From positions 6,572,001 through 6,636,000 of the forward strand of contig NZ_CP061913.1 of NCBI RefSeq assembly GCF_019904175.1: a stretch of 64,000 nt of DNA, written 5' to 3'. Origin of the DNA: Dactylosporangium vinaceum (GTDB taxonomy: Bacteria > Actinomycetota > Actinomycetes > Mycobacteriales > Micromonosporaceae). The notes below the pieces were generated by a model, which worked only from the letters and a program-made list of their open reading frames with translations, did not search any database and was not told the origin of the DNA. Shown here one piece after another: positions 54,339 to 63,093 of the stretch. The position numbers were made by a program, and so were the translations under genes. Position 1 is the stretch's first letter; each line of letters begins with the position of its first letter.

Positions 54339-56951
54339 GTGACCGAAGCCGCAACACCGCTCGCGCTGGCGGCGCGGGCGATCGAGGCGGCGGCGGGCGA
54401 CCCGCGGCGGGCGCGGACGCTCGCCGAGACGGCCCTGGCCGCGGCGCGCCGGGCTCGGGACCCCGAGGCACTGTCCATGGCGCACCGGGCGGCCGGGCTC
54501 GCCGCCCGCGCATCGTACGACGCCGGCGCCGCCGCCCGGCACCTCCGCAAGGCTGTAACCGTTGCCGCCGCACACGATCGGGCGACCGAGGCGGCCGAGG
54601 CCCGGATGAGCCTGGCCCTGGTCCTGGACGAGATGGGCCGCCCGGCCGCCGCGGTCCGCGAGATCGACGCCGCCCTGGTCGGCCTGCGCGGGCTGCGCCG
54701 GGCCCGGGCCGTGATGCAGCGGGCCGTGATCCTCAACCGGCTCGGCCGCGACGGCGAGGCCCTGGCCGGCTACGGGGCCGCGCTGCGGGTGTTCCGGCGC
54801 GCCGGCGACCGGCTGTGGCAGGCCCGGGCGCTCAACAACCGCGGGATCCTGCACGGGTACCACGGCAATCTGCGGCTGGCCCAGGCCGACCTCGACGCCG
54901 CCGCCGCGATCTACGCCGGCATGGACCTGCCGGTCGGCGCGGCGCAGGTCCAGCACAACCGCGGTTTCGTGGCCGCGCAGGCCGGCGACGTGCCGGAGGC
55001 GCTGGTGCGCTACGCCCGGGCCCGCCCCGAGCTCAGCCGGACCGGACCCGACGCGGTAGGCCTGCTCGACCTCGCCGAGGTACTCCAGTCGGTGCGCCTG
55101 CTGCCCGAGGCCCAGCGGGCCGCCCAGGACGCCGTCGACGCCTGCACGGCCGGGCGCCTCGACGGGGTACGCGGTGAGGCGGCGCTGCTGGTGGCCCGCA
55201 TCGCCCTGGCCCGCGGACGCGCGAGCGAAGCCCGGGCGACGGCGCAGGCGGCCCGGCGCGCGTTCGCCAAGCACGGCCGGCAGCTGCTGGTCCTGCGCGC
55301 CCTGGCGGTGGAGCTGTCGGCCCAGATCGCCGCCGGTTCGGCGCACCGCGGCACCCTGCGCCGCCTCCAGGCGACGGCAACCGCACTGACCCGCGCCGGA
55401 TGGCTGATCCCCGCCTGGGAGGCCTGGCTGGATGCAGTGCATTTGGCGGTACTGCTCCAGGACCGGCCGGCCGCAGCGGCCGGACTGGCCGGGGCGGCCG
55501 GGGCGGCCACCCGAGGGCCGGCCGCACTGCGAGCCCGGCTCTGGCACCAGCGCGCCCTGGTCGCCCTGTCCACCGGGGACGTACCCGCCGCCATCCGCGC
55601 CGCCGACGCCGGCCTGGCCGAGTTCGAGGTCCACCGCTCCAGCCTGGGCGCCACCGAACTGCGCGTCCGCAGCGGCGCCACCATCGCCGAGCTGGCGGAG
55701 TTCCGCCTGGCCCTGGCCGTGGCCCACGAGACACCGCAGCGCCTGCTGGCCACCGCCCAGCGCACGTGCGCCGCGACGCTGTGGCTGCCCCCCGCCCGCC
55801 CGAGCGCCGACCAGGTCATCACCCGCGGCCTGGCGATGCTCCGCCGGGTCCACGCCGACCTGTCCGCGGCCCCGATCAGCGCCGCCCACTCCGGCCGCCT
55901 GATGCGCTGGCAGCACGACCTCGAGGCCCGCATCCGCACGAGGGCCTGGCAGGCCCAGGGCACCGGCCCCGCCGAGTCGGGCCGCCTGGCGCTCGACGAC
56001 CTCGCCGCCGCGCTGGGCCCGGCCGCGCTCGTCGACTTCGTGGCCGTGGCCGGCGTCCTGCACGCCCTGGTGGTCACCGACGGCCGGGTCGTCCACCGCC
56101 CCCTGGGCCCGCTGGCCCCCCTGGTGGAGGAGCTGGGCGGCCTGCGCTTCGCCCAGCGCCGCCTGGTGATGGTCCGCGGCCACGCCGGCGCCGCCGCGGC
56201 CGCCGCCCGGCACGCGGCCCGGGCCCTGGACGCGGCCCTCCTGGCGCCCCTGGCCGACCTGACCGGCGACCGCGACCTCGTCCTGGCCCCGGTGGCCCAG
56301 CTGCACGCCGTCCCGTGGGCCCTCCTGCCGAGCTGCCGCGGCCGCCCCGTGCGGGTGGCCCCGTCGGCCGCGATGTGGTGGCGCGCGCACCGCACCGCCC
56401 AGCCCACGGGCCCGGCCGTCCTCGTCGGCCCGTCCGACCCGCCCCACGCCGGCCTGGAGGTGGCCCGCATCGCCGAGTTCGCCCCCGACGCCCGGGTCCT
56501 GACCGGCCACCGGGCGAGGGCGGCCGACGTCCTGTCCGCCCTCGACGGCGCGCGGATCGGCCACATCGCCTGCCACGGCGACTTCCGCAGCGACAACGCC
56601 CTGTTCTCCGCGCTGCGCCTGAGCGACGGCCCGCTGACCATCTACGACCTGTCCGCCCTGCGCACCGCGCCCGGCCTGCTGGTCCTGTCGGGCTGCGACA
56701 CGGGTGTCTCCGCCGTGCACCTGGGCGAGGAGCTGCTGGGCCTGACGAGCGCCCTCCTGCAGCTGGGCACCCGCACGGTCCTGGCCAGCACGGGCCCGGT
56801 CGACGACGAGGCCACGGCCGCCCTGATGGCCGACGTCCACAAACGCCTGGCCGCCGGCTACACCCCGGCCGCCGCCCTGGCCGCCGCGCAGCTCTCCGCC
56901 GACCAGGCCCACCACCACAGCACTGGCGTCTTCGCCTGCTTCGGCGCCTGA
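54339..56951 (+). CDS. TPR-CHAT protease (caspase-like)
   Basis: The 870-residue protein starts at GTG with AAGGA eight bases upstream. Residues about 1-450 are tetratricopeptide-like helices (ALAGYGAALRVFRRAGD, ALNNRGILHGYHGNLRLAQADLDAAAAIY and others). The C-terminal CHAT domain runs from about 580. The dyad is His746 in GHIACHGDF and Cys786 in LVLSGCDTG, so it is predicted active. CHAT proteases cut specific partners on activation, for example in gasdermin or type III-E CRISPR systems. No gasdermin-like gene is nearby; the sigma factor, partner or membrane proteins of the next locus are candidate targets. It converges on the CIS-associated membrane gene. Confidence 0.93.
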   Translation: MTEAATPLALAARAIEAAAGDPRRARTLAETALAAARRARDPEALSMAHRAAGLAARASYDAGAAARHLRKAVTVAAAHDRATEAAEARMSLALVLDEMGRPAAAVREIDAALVGLRGLRRARAVMQRAVILNRLGRDGEALAGYGAALRVFRRAGDRLWQARALNNRGILHGYHGNLRLAQADLDAAAAIYAGMDLPVGAAQVQHNRGFVAAQAGDVPEALVRYARARPELSRTGPDAVGLLDLAEVLQSVRLLPEAQRAAQDAVDACTAGRLDGVRGEAALLVARIALARGRASEARATAQAARRAFAKHGRQLLVLRALAVELSAQIAAGSAHRGTLRRLQATATALTRAGWLIPAWEAWLDAVHLAVLLQDRPAAAAGLAGAAGAATRGPAALRARLWHQRALVALSTGDVPAAIRAADAGLAEFEVHRSSLGATELRVRSGATIAELAEFRLALAVAHETPQRLLATAQRTCAATLWLPPARPSADQVITRGLAMLRRVHADLSAAPISAAHSGRLMRWQHDLEARIRTRAWQAQGTGPAESGRLALDDLAAALGPAALVDFVAVAGVLHALVVTDGRVVHRPLGPLAPLVEELGGLRFAQRRLVMVRGHAGAAAAAARHAARALDAALLAPLADLTGDRDLVLAPVAQLHAVPWALLPSCRGRPVRVAPSAAMWWRAHRTAQPTGPAVLVGPSDPPHAGLEVARIAEFAPDARVLTGHRARAADVLSALDGARIGHIACHGDFRSDNALFSALRLSDGPLTIYDLSALRTAPGLLVLSGCDTGVSAVHLGEELLGLTSALLQLGTRTVLASTGPVDDEATAALMADVHKRLAAGYTPAAALAAAQLSADQAHHHSTGVFACFGA

Positions 56952-56953
56952 CC

Positions 56954-56968
56954 CCCGGCCGCGCCGGG
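56954..56968. terminator. Short hairpin between convergent CHAT and membrane-protein genes
   Basis: CCCGGC-CGC-GCCGGG, a perfect 6-bp GC stem filling the 17-bp gap between the two stop codons. A candidate two-way terminator. Confidence 0.4.
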
Positions 56969-57760
56969 TCAGGTGGCGACGGCCAGGGCGGTCGAGCGGG
57001 CCTCGTCGGCGGTCGCCTTCGCCGCCGTGACGATGCCGACGACCGCGCCCACCAGCAGGACGACGGCCCACACGATGGCGGCCACGGCGCAGACGATGCC
57101 GGCCACCGCGTCGGTGATGCTGGCCAGCACGCCCGGCACGACGCCGTGCAGGAAACTGACCGCCACCGTGCACAGCAGCGACGTCAGCACCAGCGCCACG
57201 AGGCCCTTGTTCTGCAGGAACCGCTGCTGGGCCGCGGCGAGCGAGCCGGCGAAGACGAACTTCAGGAACATGATCAAAGACAGGATCACGGTGGCCGTAC
57301 CGCGCGGGAAAAACCCGAACCCGATGAGGTACGCGATCGTCCCGAACGGAAACGCCAGCAGCAGCGTCACCATGAGGATCAGCTTCGCGACGGCGAGCAC
57401 CAGCAGCCCGATCGCGGCCAGCACCAGGAGCACGGCGAAGACGAGCGTCACGATCCCCTGCAGCCGGCCCTGGAGCTTGGCCGGCACCACGAGCCCGGCG
57501 GCCATCAGGGCGACAGTGAACAGGGCGACCACGTCGACGAGCGCGAGGTACGGCACCCCGAGCCCGGCCGGCCGCTCGACCTGCCCGCCGGCCGGCACCT
57601 GCAGCCCGGCGCCGGCCGCCTGGTCGGTCAGTGCGGTGCCGGCATCGAACCCGCCGACGATGAGGTGCTCGCCGAGCTCGACGCAGACGACCAGGGCCAT
57701 GGCGACGAGGGCGATGATGAAGAACGGGGTGCGCAGGCGCTCGATGTTCACGGCTGTCAC
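56969..57760 (-). CDS. Polytopic membrane protein of the contractile-injection operon
   Basis: The 263-residue protein starts at GTG (MTAVNIERLRTPFFIIALVAMALVVCVEL). It has about six transmembrane segments: helix 1, then LVDVVALFTVALMAAGLVV, GIVTLVFAVLLVLAAIGLLVLAVAKLILMVTLLLAFPFGTI, and further pairs to the end. The start overlaps the stop of the gene before it (GTGA), so it belongs to the operon with the tail/baseplate genes. No family is recognised. A GTG three codons later is an alternative start. It could anchor the injection device or be the lytic/pore effector. Confidence 0.7.
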   Translation of the reverse strand: MTAVNIERLRTPFFIIALVAMALVVCVELGEHLIVGGFDAGTALTDQAAGAGLQVPAGGQVERPAGLGVPYLALVDVVALFTVALMAAGLVVPAKLQGRLQGIVTLVFAVLLVLAAIGLLVLAVAKLILMVTLLLAFPFGTIAYLIGFGFFPRGTATVILSLIMFLKFVFAGSLAAAQQRFLQNKGLVALVLTSLLCTVAVSFLHGVVPGVLASITDAVAGIVCAVAAIVWAVVLLVGAVVGIVTAAKATADEARSTALAVAT

Positions 57761-58221
57761 TCCCCCGTCATCAGGGTCAGCACGCAGGTCCGCTCGCCCG
57801 CGCAGATGACGTCGATCTGGGCGCCGCCTTTGCCGACGGCGACGCTGACGGTGGAGCCGGCCTCGACGTCGCTGCGCACGAGCGTGTCGCGGCCGGGGGC
57901 GGGGGCCTGCACGGCGACGTCGCTTTCGCTGCGCAGCCGGACCCTGCGCTGGTCCACTGTGGACTTGGCAACGGTGAGGGTGCAGGTGCCGTTCTTCACG
58001 GTGAGCTTCTCCTCCAGCAGGCACGGTGCGGACAGGTCGGCCCGGGCGGCGTCGGGCGTGCCGCCGAAGCGGTGCCCGAGCCAGCCGACGAAGCCGCCGG
58101 GCTTGCGCAGGGCCGTGGAGTCCCCGCCGGTGTGGTTGACCGCGGACAGCACGTAGAGCACGGCGATGAGCGCCAGGACGAGGATCGCGATCCGCGGCTG
58201 GGTGAGCTTGAAGGCGCCCAT
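57757..58221 (-). CDS. Single-pass membrane protein of the contractile-injection operon
   Basis: The 154-residue protein has one N-terminal transmembrane helix (IAILVLALIAVLYVLSAV) and an extracytoplasmic beta-rich domain with four cysteines (APCLLEEK, NGTCTLTV, DVICAGERTC). The domain CLLEEKLTVKNGTCTLTVAKSTVDQRRVRLRSES recurs in actinomycete proteins next to PASTA and tail genes as far as I recall. No catalytic motif. It starts one base after the PASTA protein stop. Confidence 0.65.
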   Translation of the reverse strand: MGAFKLTQPRIAILVLALIAVLYVLSAVNHTGGDSTALRKPGGFVGWLGHRFGGTPDAARADLSAPCLLEEKLTVKNGTCTLTVAKSTVDQRRVRLRSESDVAVQAPAPGRDTLVRSDVEAGSTVSVAVGKGGAQIDVICAGERTCVLTLMTGE

Positions 58222-58222
58222 G

Positions 58223-59281
58223 TCAGGCCACCATCTGCGCGTTCAGGGACAGGCTGAACGGGCCCGCCTGGTCGAAGTCGTCGACGGCCGCGACGTACCA
58301 CCGGAACGTTCCGTCGTTCGTGAAGTAGGCCCCGGTGGGTGACCCGACCACCTGCATGAACGCCGTCTGCACCGGCGGAACGGCGGATCGGGCGTCGACC
58401 CGCACGGCGTTCACCCCGAGGGCGGCGCAGATCGGCGCGGAGGCGGAGGTGTTGTGAAAGCAGACTGACGGCGCGTAGACGACCAGCCAGTGGGTGACGT
58501 AGCGCTCGGCCTGCTCCCACTGCAACGTGGCTTTGCCCTTGATGCTGATTTTGGCATCGCCGGGGGTCTTCAGGGTCGGCGCGGTGAGCCGCACCGCGAC
58601 GACGAGGTCCACTTTGGAGCCCACCTCGACCTTGGCTCCGACGGGGGGATTCTGTTCGACGATGTTGCCGACGTGGTCGAGGTCGAGCCGATACTTGACG
58701 GCGCCCGGGACGAGCCCCCGGTCGCGCAGCAGAAATCCCGCGTTTTCCTCGTTGTAGCTGAGCACCGTCGGGACCGAGACCAGGCCGGACGCCGGGGCCG
58801 ACGGCTGCGGTCTCGCCTGCTGCGCCTCGCCGCCGCCGAGGGTGAGGACCAGGGTGACGGTGACGACCGTGATGACCACGAGCGCGGCCGCGACGAGCAG
58901 GATCCACATGGGTATCCGGCGCTTCTCGGGTGCGGGCGGGGCGGCGACGTCGAAGACGATCCGGTTGCTCAGCACCGAGGACTCCTCGGGTGCCTCGCTC
59001 GCCGAATACACGCGGCCGCGGACCTCGTACGTGCCGGGCGCGGCGCCGTCGGGCACCTGGACGGCGAGCAGGAACGAGGCGGAGCCGCTGGCCGCGACCT
59101 GCCGCTGCGGCTGGTCGACGGTGAACCAGGCCGGGTCGGCGCCGTCGCCGGGCACGACCTGGAACACCGCCCGGTCGGCCCGGGCCGCCGGGTTGGTCAC
59201 GGTGAAGGTGGTCTCCCCCCGCTTGGCGTCGTCGAGCGCGACCCGCTCCGCGGCGGTGGTGACCACCCAGTTGGTGGACAT
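58223..59281 (-). CDS. Membrane-anchored protein with PASTA domain in the contractile-injection operon
   Basis: The 352-residue protein has an N-terminal Ig-like beta domain (VTTAAERVALDDAKRGETTFTVTNPAARADRAVFQV through YEVRGRVYSASEAPEESSVLSNRIVFDV). A transmembrane helix (IPMWILLVAAALVVITVVTVTLVLTL) and a PASTA domain follow (VPTVLSYNEENAGFLLRDRGLVPGAVKYRLD...NIVEQNPPVGAKVEVGSKVDLVVA). The C-terminal beta domain reads THWLVVYAPSVCFHNTSAS. PASTA domains bind wall muropeptides, so it may link the device to envelope state. It lies 3 bp after the tail protein I gene. Confidence 0.8.
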   Translation of the reverse strand: MSTNWVVTTAAERVALDDAKRGETTFTVTNPAARADRAVFQVVPGDGADPAWFTVDQPQRQVAASGSASFLLAVQVPDGAAPGTYEVRGRVYSASEAPEESSVLSNRIVFDVAAPPAPEKRRIPMWILLVAAALVVITVVTVTLVLTLGGGEAQQARPQPSAPASGLVSVPTVLSYNEENAGFLLRDRGLVPGAVKYRLDLDHVGNIVEQNPPVGAKVEVGSKVDLVVAVRLTAPTLKTPGDAKISIKGKATLQWEQAERYVTHWLVVYAPSVCFHNTSASAPICAALGVNAVRVDARSAVPPVQTAFMQVVGSPTGAYFTNDGTFRWYVAAVDDFDQAGPFSLSLNAQMVA

Positions 59282-59284
59282 AAC

Positions 59285-59767
59285 CTAAGCCTCCTCAGCA
59301 ATGTCGGCGGTGACCGCGGCGGGCTTCTCCAGCGCCACGGCGACCCGGATCAGCGGCAGTTGGTCGTGCGCGGCGGCCGGCACCCGCACGACGATGTGGA
59401 ACGGGCGGTCGGCGGGCTCGTCGATCACGAACCCGGCGACGCCGGTGACGGTGGCCAGCAGCGCGCACAGCCCGGCGGCGGTGCCGCGGGTCCGGGCCAG
59501 CTCGCCGGCGCGCGCGGCGAGGTCCCGCTGCCGGCCGGGCGGCAGGGACCGCCCGATGTGGTCCATCGCCAGCCAGCCGAGCAGATAGGGCAGGAACGCG
59601 TCAGGTGTGCGGTAGGGCGCGACCAGGTCGTCGACCGCGGCCAGCCGGCCCTCGACGGGCTCGTGCATGCCCTCCATGACGTCCAGGAGCGCGGCGAGCG
59701 GCCCGCCGGTGCCGGCGGCGCGCTGGTACACGGCCGGGAGCAGCCGCTCGATGTCAGCGCTGCGCAT
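59285..59767 (-). CDS. Phage tail protein I-like baseplate protein
   Basis: The 160-residue protein starts MRSADIERLLPAVYQRAAGTGGPLAALLDVMEGMHEPVEGRLAAVDDLVAPYRTPDAFLPYLLGWLAMD. The middle LPPGRQRDLAARAGELARTRGTAAGLCALLATVTG is the typical signature of the P2 gpI/tail protein I family. It forms part of the baseplate wedge with gpJ, with which it overlaps by 14 bp. Confidence 0.9.
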   Translation of the reverse strand: MRSADIERLLPAVYQRAAGTGGPLAALLDVMEGMHEPVEGRLAAVDDLVAPYRTPDAFLPYLLGWLAMDHIGRSLPPGRQRDLAARAGELARTRGTAAGLCALLATVTGVAGFVIDEPADRPFHIVVRVPAAAHDQLPLIRVAVALEKPAAVTADIAEEA

Positions 59768-62324
59768 CGGCCCGCACCACGTCGATCGCGTGCTCCGCCG
59801 AGCACAGCAGCCAGGTCGCCGGGATCGTGACGGCCTGGCGGACCTCGCGGCCCGCGGTCTGGGCCCAGGCCGCGCCGTCGTCGGTGCGGTAGGCGCCGCC
59901 GGCGGTCCCGGCCAGGACCCGGCCCCGGTGCGTGCCGGGTCCGCTGACCGCGAGGGACGTCACCGCCATGAACCGGGTCCGGTCGCGCAGGGGCAGCCCC
60001 GAGTTGACGTTCGCCGGCTGCCACTGCGGGCCCGGCGCGCCGCTGTCGAGGCGCAGGACCCCGCCGCTCTGCGTCGCCGCGACGGCCACCGGTCCGTCGA
60101 AGGCGATGTCCCAGCAGGTGCCGCCGGTCCAGCCGGCGTTCATCTTCTCCCACTGCACGCTCGCCTCGAACAGCCGCGCGCGCTGGCAGCCCTGCCCTGG
60201 CCTGCTCGCGTCCGGTTCGCCGGCGCCGGCCCACAGAACTGTGGCCGGCCCGTCGAGCTGGACCTCGAGCGTCCGCACGTCGACGTTGCGCAGCCCGACG
60301 GGGCTGAACGACCCGGCCGCGCCGCCGAGCACCGAGAGGTAGACGCCCTGCTGAGCCTGGGCCGCGACGGCGACCCCGTGCACCCCGCGGTCGGAGACGA
60401 AGGCCCGCACTCCCGAGAACCCTTTGTCGGGATCGGCCTGATCCACCAGAATCTGCAGGGGTACCGCACCCGCCTGCGCCGCCACCGCGTAGAGCCCGGC
60501 GTCCGTCGCCAGCAGCAGCGCCGCCGCCCCTTCCCGGTCGATCCAGGCCACGTCGGCGACCGCGGGTTCGAGCGCGGCGACGAGCGTCCACGTCTCGCCG
60601 AGGTCGGAGGAGATCCGCACCACGGAGCCGCCGTCCTGATCCCGGCTCACCGCGGCCAGGTGCCCGGGCCGCGCGACGATCCCGGGCCGGGCCGCGGCGG
60701 GTGCGACGGTCACGATCCGCACGTCCTCGCCCGGGAACCGGCCGACCGGCTCCCACCCGTCGCCGCCGTTGGTGGAGCGGAAGAGCAGCTCACCGGCGCC
60801 GGCGTACCAGGTGTCGGCCTGGTACTGGTCGGCGGCGACGGTCCGCACCACCTGGTCGGGCGCCTCGTCGAGCACGAACCGGACGTCGTCGACGTAGCGC
60901 ACGCCCGGCTCGGCCTGTTCGAGGAGCCGGTACACGTTCGACGCGCGCAGCGGCTCGCCGAACGCCCAGCCGGTCGGGTTGAGCGGGGTCGGCAGCGGGC
61001 TGATGGTGCCGTAGAGCCGGTCGTTGATCCGGCGCCGCACGGCGTCGGGATCCTCGTGCGGCCCGACCACCACCCGGGCCCGGACCGACACCGGCTTGTA
61101 CCGCGCCCACCCGGCCAGGACCCGCGTGCCGAGCGCCCGCCGGGTGTCGAGGTCGGCCTGGGTCTGGGCGCGCACGTCCTCGGTCTGCAGGGCGAGCAGC
61201 GCCGCCATCGGCAGCCGGCCGCCGGGCCGCGACTCGGCGCCGACGTGCGGGACGAGTACCACCTCGACCTCACCGGGGTGGGCGAACGCCCACATGGCGC
61301 TGCGGGTGAACGCGGTGGCGCGGGCGACGGCCGGTGACGCGGCGGTCGCGAGGAGCTCGAAGTCGCGGGCGGTGACGGCCCGGCGCAGGGCGAAGAACTC
61401 GTAGGGGCCGCGGGTGAGGGCGGACTCGATCGGCTCCAGCGCGCGCCCGCCGACGGCCGCCTGCGGGTTGGTGACGGTGACGCCGGGGATCGGGGTGCGC
61501 AGGGCGGTGAGTGTGCCGGGGGCGACGTTGCCGGCCGGGCCGCCGCCGGTGCGGTACCAGAGCCGGACCTCCCGCCCCGCGGCCGGGACCGCCGCGACCG
61601 GCACGCCGCCGCCGTCCACGGCCGGTGCGAACGTCACAGTGCCGGTGCTGCGGTCCAGCTGATACACCTTCGCGTCGGGCGCCACGCCGGCGAACCCGGA
61701 GACGGCGGCCCAGATCTCGAAGGTGCGCCCGCCGAAGTCCCGGCCGGCCGCGACCTCCCCGGTCGTGCCCGGCGGGACCTCGACCCCGAGCACCACGTCG
61801 TACGCCTCGGTCGTCGTCACCAGCGGCGCATGGGCGGTGCGCAGGATCTGCCCGGCCCGCCCGGTGCCCGGGCCGAGCAGCTCCCCGGCGACCACGTCGC
61901 AGTGGTAGCCGCGCACGGCGACCTCCGCGGCGCCCGCCGCCAGCTCGGCCGACTCGGTCGTCACGAACACCACCGGCCGCGGATCGGCCCCGCCGGTCCC
62001 GGCGACCGCCGTCCCGGCCGGGATCGCGACCCGCGGCCGGTCCTCCCCGGCCCGGCCGAAAACCAGCCCGGCCCAGGCGGCGGCGGGCGGGCGGCGGGCC
62101 ACGCCGAGCAGGTTCAGGAACTCGACGTACGTCTTCTCCGGCACCCGGTTCAGCCGGTACAGCAGCACCTCCGTCAGGTGCGCGAACGCCTCGACGAGGG
62201 TGATGCCGGGGTCGTGCACGGACAGGTCGGTCCACTCGGGGCACGTGCGGGCGATCCGCTCGCGGGCGTCGCGGACGAGGTCGGCGAAGGCGCGGTCGTC
62301 GAGGTTGGGCACGGGCAGGCTCAT
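59754..62324 (-). CDS. Baseplate assembly protein (gpJ-like) fused to a C-terminal beta-propeller
   Basis: Residues 1 to about 500 are a baseplate J protein: PNLDDRAFADLVRDARERIARTCPEWTDLSVHDPGITLVEAFAHLTEVLLYRLNRVPEKTYVEFLNLLGV at the start, and later VTNPQAAVGGRALEPIESALTRGPYEFFALRRAVTARDFELLA and WAFGEPLRASNVYRLLEQAEPGVRYVDDV. From about 510 it changes to a propeller with Asp-box/BNR motifs: RSTNGGDGWEPVG, SSDLGETWTL, RTDDGAAWAQ. The first part builds the wedge; the propeller may bind a surface or sugar. Its start overlaps the gp25 stop (ATGA). 856 residues in total. Confidence 0.9.
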   Translation of the reverse strand: MSLPVPNLDDRAFADLVRDARERIARTCPEWTDLSVHDPGITLVEAFAHLTEVLLYRLNRVPEKTYVEFLNLLGVARRPPAAAWAGLVFGRAGEDRPRVAIPAGTAVAGTGGADPRPVVFVTTESAELAAGAAEVAVRGYHCDVVAGELLGPGTGRAGQILRTAHAPLVTTTEAYDVVLGVEVPPGTTGEVAAGRDFGGRTFEIWAAVSGFAGVAPDAKVYQLDRSTGTVTFAPAVDGGGVPVAAVPAAGREVRLWYRTGGGPAGNVAPGTLTALRTPIPGVTVTNPQAAVGGRALEPIESALTRGPYEFFALRRAVTARDFELLATAASPAVARATAFTRSAMWAFAHPGEVEVVLVPHVGAESRPGGRLPMAALLALQTEDVRAQTQADLDTRRALGTRVLAGWARYKPVSVRARVVVGPHEDPDAVRRRINDRLYGTISPLPTPLNPTGWAFGEPLRASNVYRLLEQAEPGVRYVDDVRFVLDEAPDQVVRTVAADQYQADTWYAGAGELLFRSTNGGDGWEPVGRFPGEDVRIVTVAPAAARPGIVARPGHLAAVSRDQDGGSVVRISSDLGETWTLVAALEPAVADVAWIDREGAAALLLATDAGLYAVAAQAGAVPLQILVDQADPDKGFSGVRAFVSDRGVHGVAVAAQAQQGVYLSVLGGAAGSFSPVGLRNVDVRTLEVQLDGPATVLWAGAGEPDASRPGQGCQRARLFEASVQWEKMNAGWTGGTCWDIAFDGPVAVAATQSGGVLRLDSGAPGPQWQPANVNSGLPLRDRTRFMAVTSLAVSGPGTHRGRVLAGTAGGAYRTDDGAAWAQTAGREVRQAVTIPATWLLCSAEHAIDVVRADAQR

Positions 62325-62758
62325 GGTCGGCTCCCAGGTGGTGTCGGGGCGAGGTCGAGGGTCAGGTCGAGGTCGTTGCGCGCGGCCGTGGCCCGGACCC
62401 GGTAGCGCAGCCGGATGTTGAGGCGGGTGGCGATGTCCGGGTCGGCGGCCGCGTCGAGCTCGACGATGTCGGCCCGCGGCTCCCAGCGCAGGATCGCCTG
62501 GCGCACGTAGTGCACGGCCAGCCCGGCCGTGGTCTGGTCATTGGGCGCGAACAGCAGCCGGTCCAGGTGGCAGCCGTACTCGGGCCGCATCAGCCGCTCC
62601 CCCGGCGTCGTCGTGAGCAGCAGCAGCAGCGCCTGTCGCACCGCCGCGTCCCCCTCCACCATGGACAGCGCCCCGGCCGCGGTGACCGCCGGCCCGGTGC
62701 CGCCGCCGTACCCGGCCGAGCCGGCACCCGCGAACCAGATCGTCCTCTCGGCGCTCAT
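62321..62758 (-). CDS. gp25-like baseplate protein
   Basis: The 145-residue protein has ALSMVEGDAAVRQALLLLLTTTPGERLMRPEYGCHLDRLLFAPND, the GPW/gp25 signature (VRQAL..LL.T..GER.M.P.YG). IATRLNIRLRYRVRATAARNDLDLTL follows. It forms the inner baseplate with gpJ. Both ends overlap neighbours by ATGA. Confidence 0.93.
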   Translation of the reverse strand: MSAERTIWFAGAGSAGYGGGTGPAVTAAGALSMVEGDAAVRQALLLLLTTTPGERLMRPEYGCHLDRLLFAPNDQTTAGLAVHYVRQAILRWEPRADIVELDAAADPDIATRLNIRLRYRVRATAARNDLDLTLDLAPTPPGSRP

Positions 62759-63093
62759 GTCGCCGCCTCCACGAACCCCTGGCCCGGGTCTCGGACCGTG
62801 TAGTGGACGGTGCCGGGCACGGTGCCGTCGGTGAGCCCGTCCAGGTCGGACAGCACGATCCGCTGCCCGCCGATGCGCAGCCACGGGCTGTAGCCGGTGT
62901 TCACGGCGAGCGTCGTCGTGCACGGCTTCATCGTCGGCCCGATGTTCGGGCAGCCCGAGACCCGGCACCCTTCCGGATCGGCGTCGACGAGCACGGCGCT
63001 GCCGCCGATGCGCACCCACGACTGCCGGGCCGAGTTGTGCACCCGGCCGTCGTGGCCGCAGCGCACCACGGCCGCCAGTGTCACGAGCTTCAC
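62755..63093 (-). CDS. PAAR-like tip protein
   Basis: The 112-residue protein starts at GTG (MKLVTLAAVVRCGHDGRVHNSA). It has SWVRIGGSAVLVDADPEGCRVSGCPNIGPTMKPCTTTLAVNTGYSPWLRIGGQRIVL, a cysteine-rich repeat pattern of PAAR-like proteins in actinomycete tail loci. The cysteines (CGHDG, GCRVSGCPN, KPCTTT) could bind metal and sharpen the spike tip. GTG overlaps the spike stop (GTGA). Confidence 0.85.
   Translation of the reverse strand: MKLVTLAAVVRCGHDGRVHNSARQSWVRIGGSAVLVDADPEGCRVSGCPNIGPTMKPCTTTLAVNTGYSPWLRIGGQRIVLSDLDGLTDGTVPGTVHYTVRDPGQGFVEAAT

Noticed and set aside
50780..55177. Open frame of 1465 codons on the plus strand
   Set aside because: It crosses five real genes with recognised motifs on both strands and is rich in Arg/Pro/Gly; such long frames are expected by chance at this GC content.
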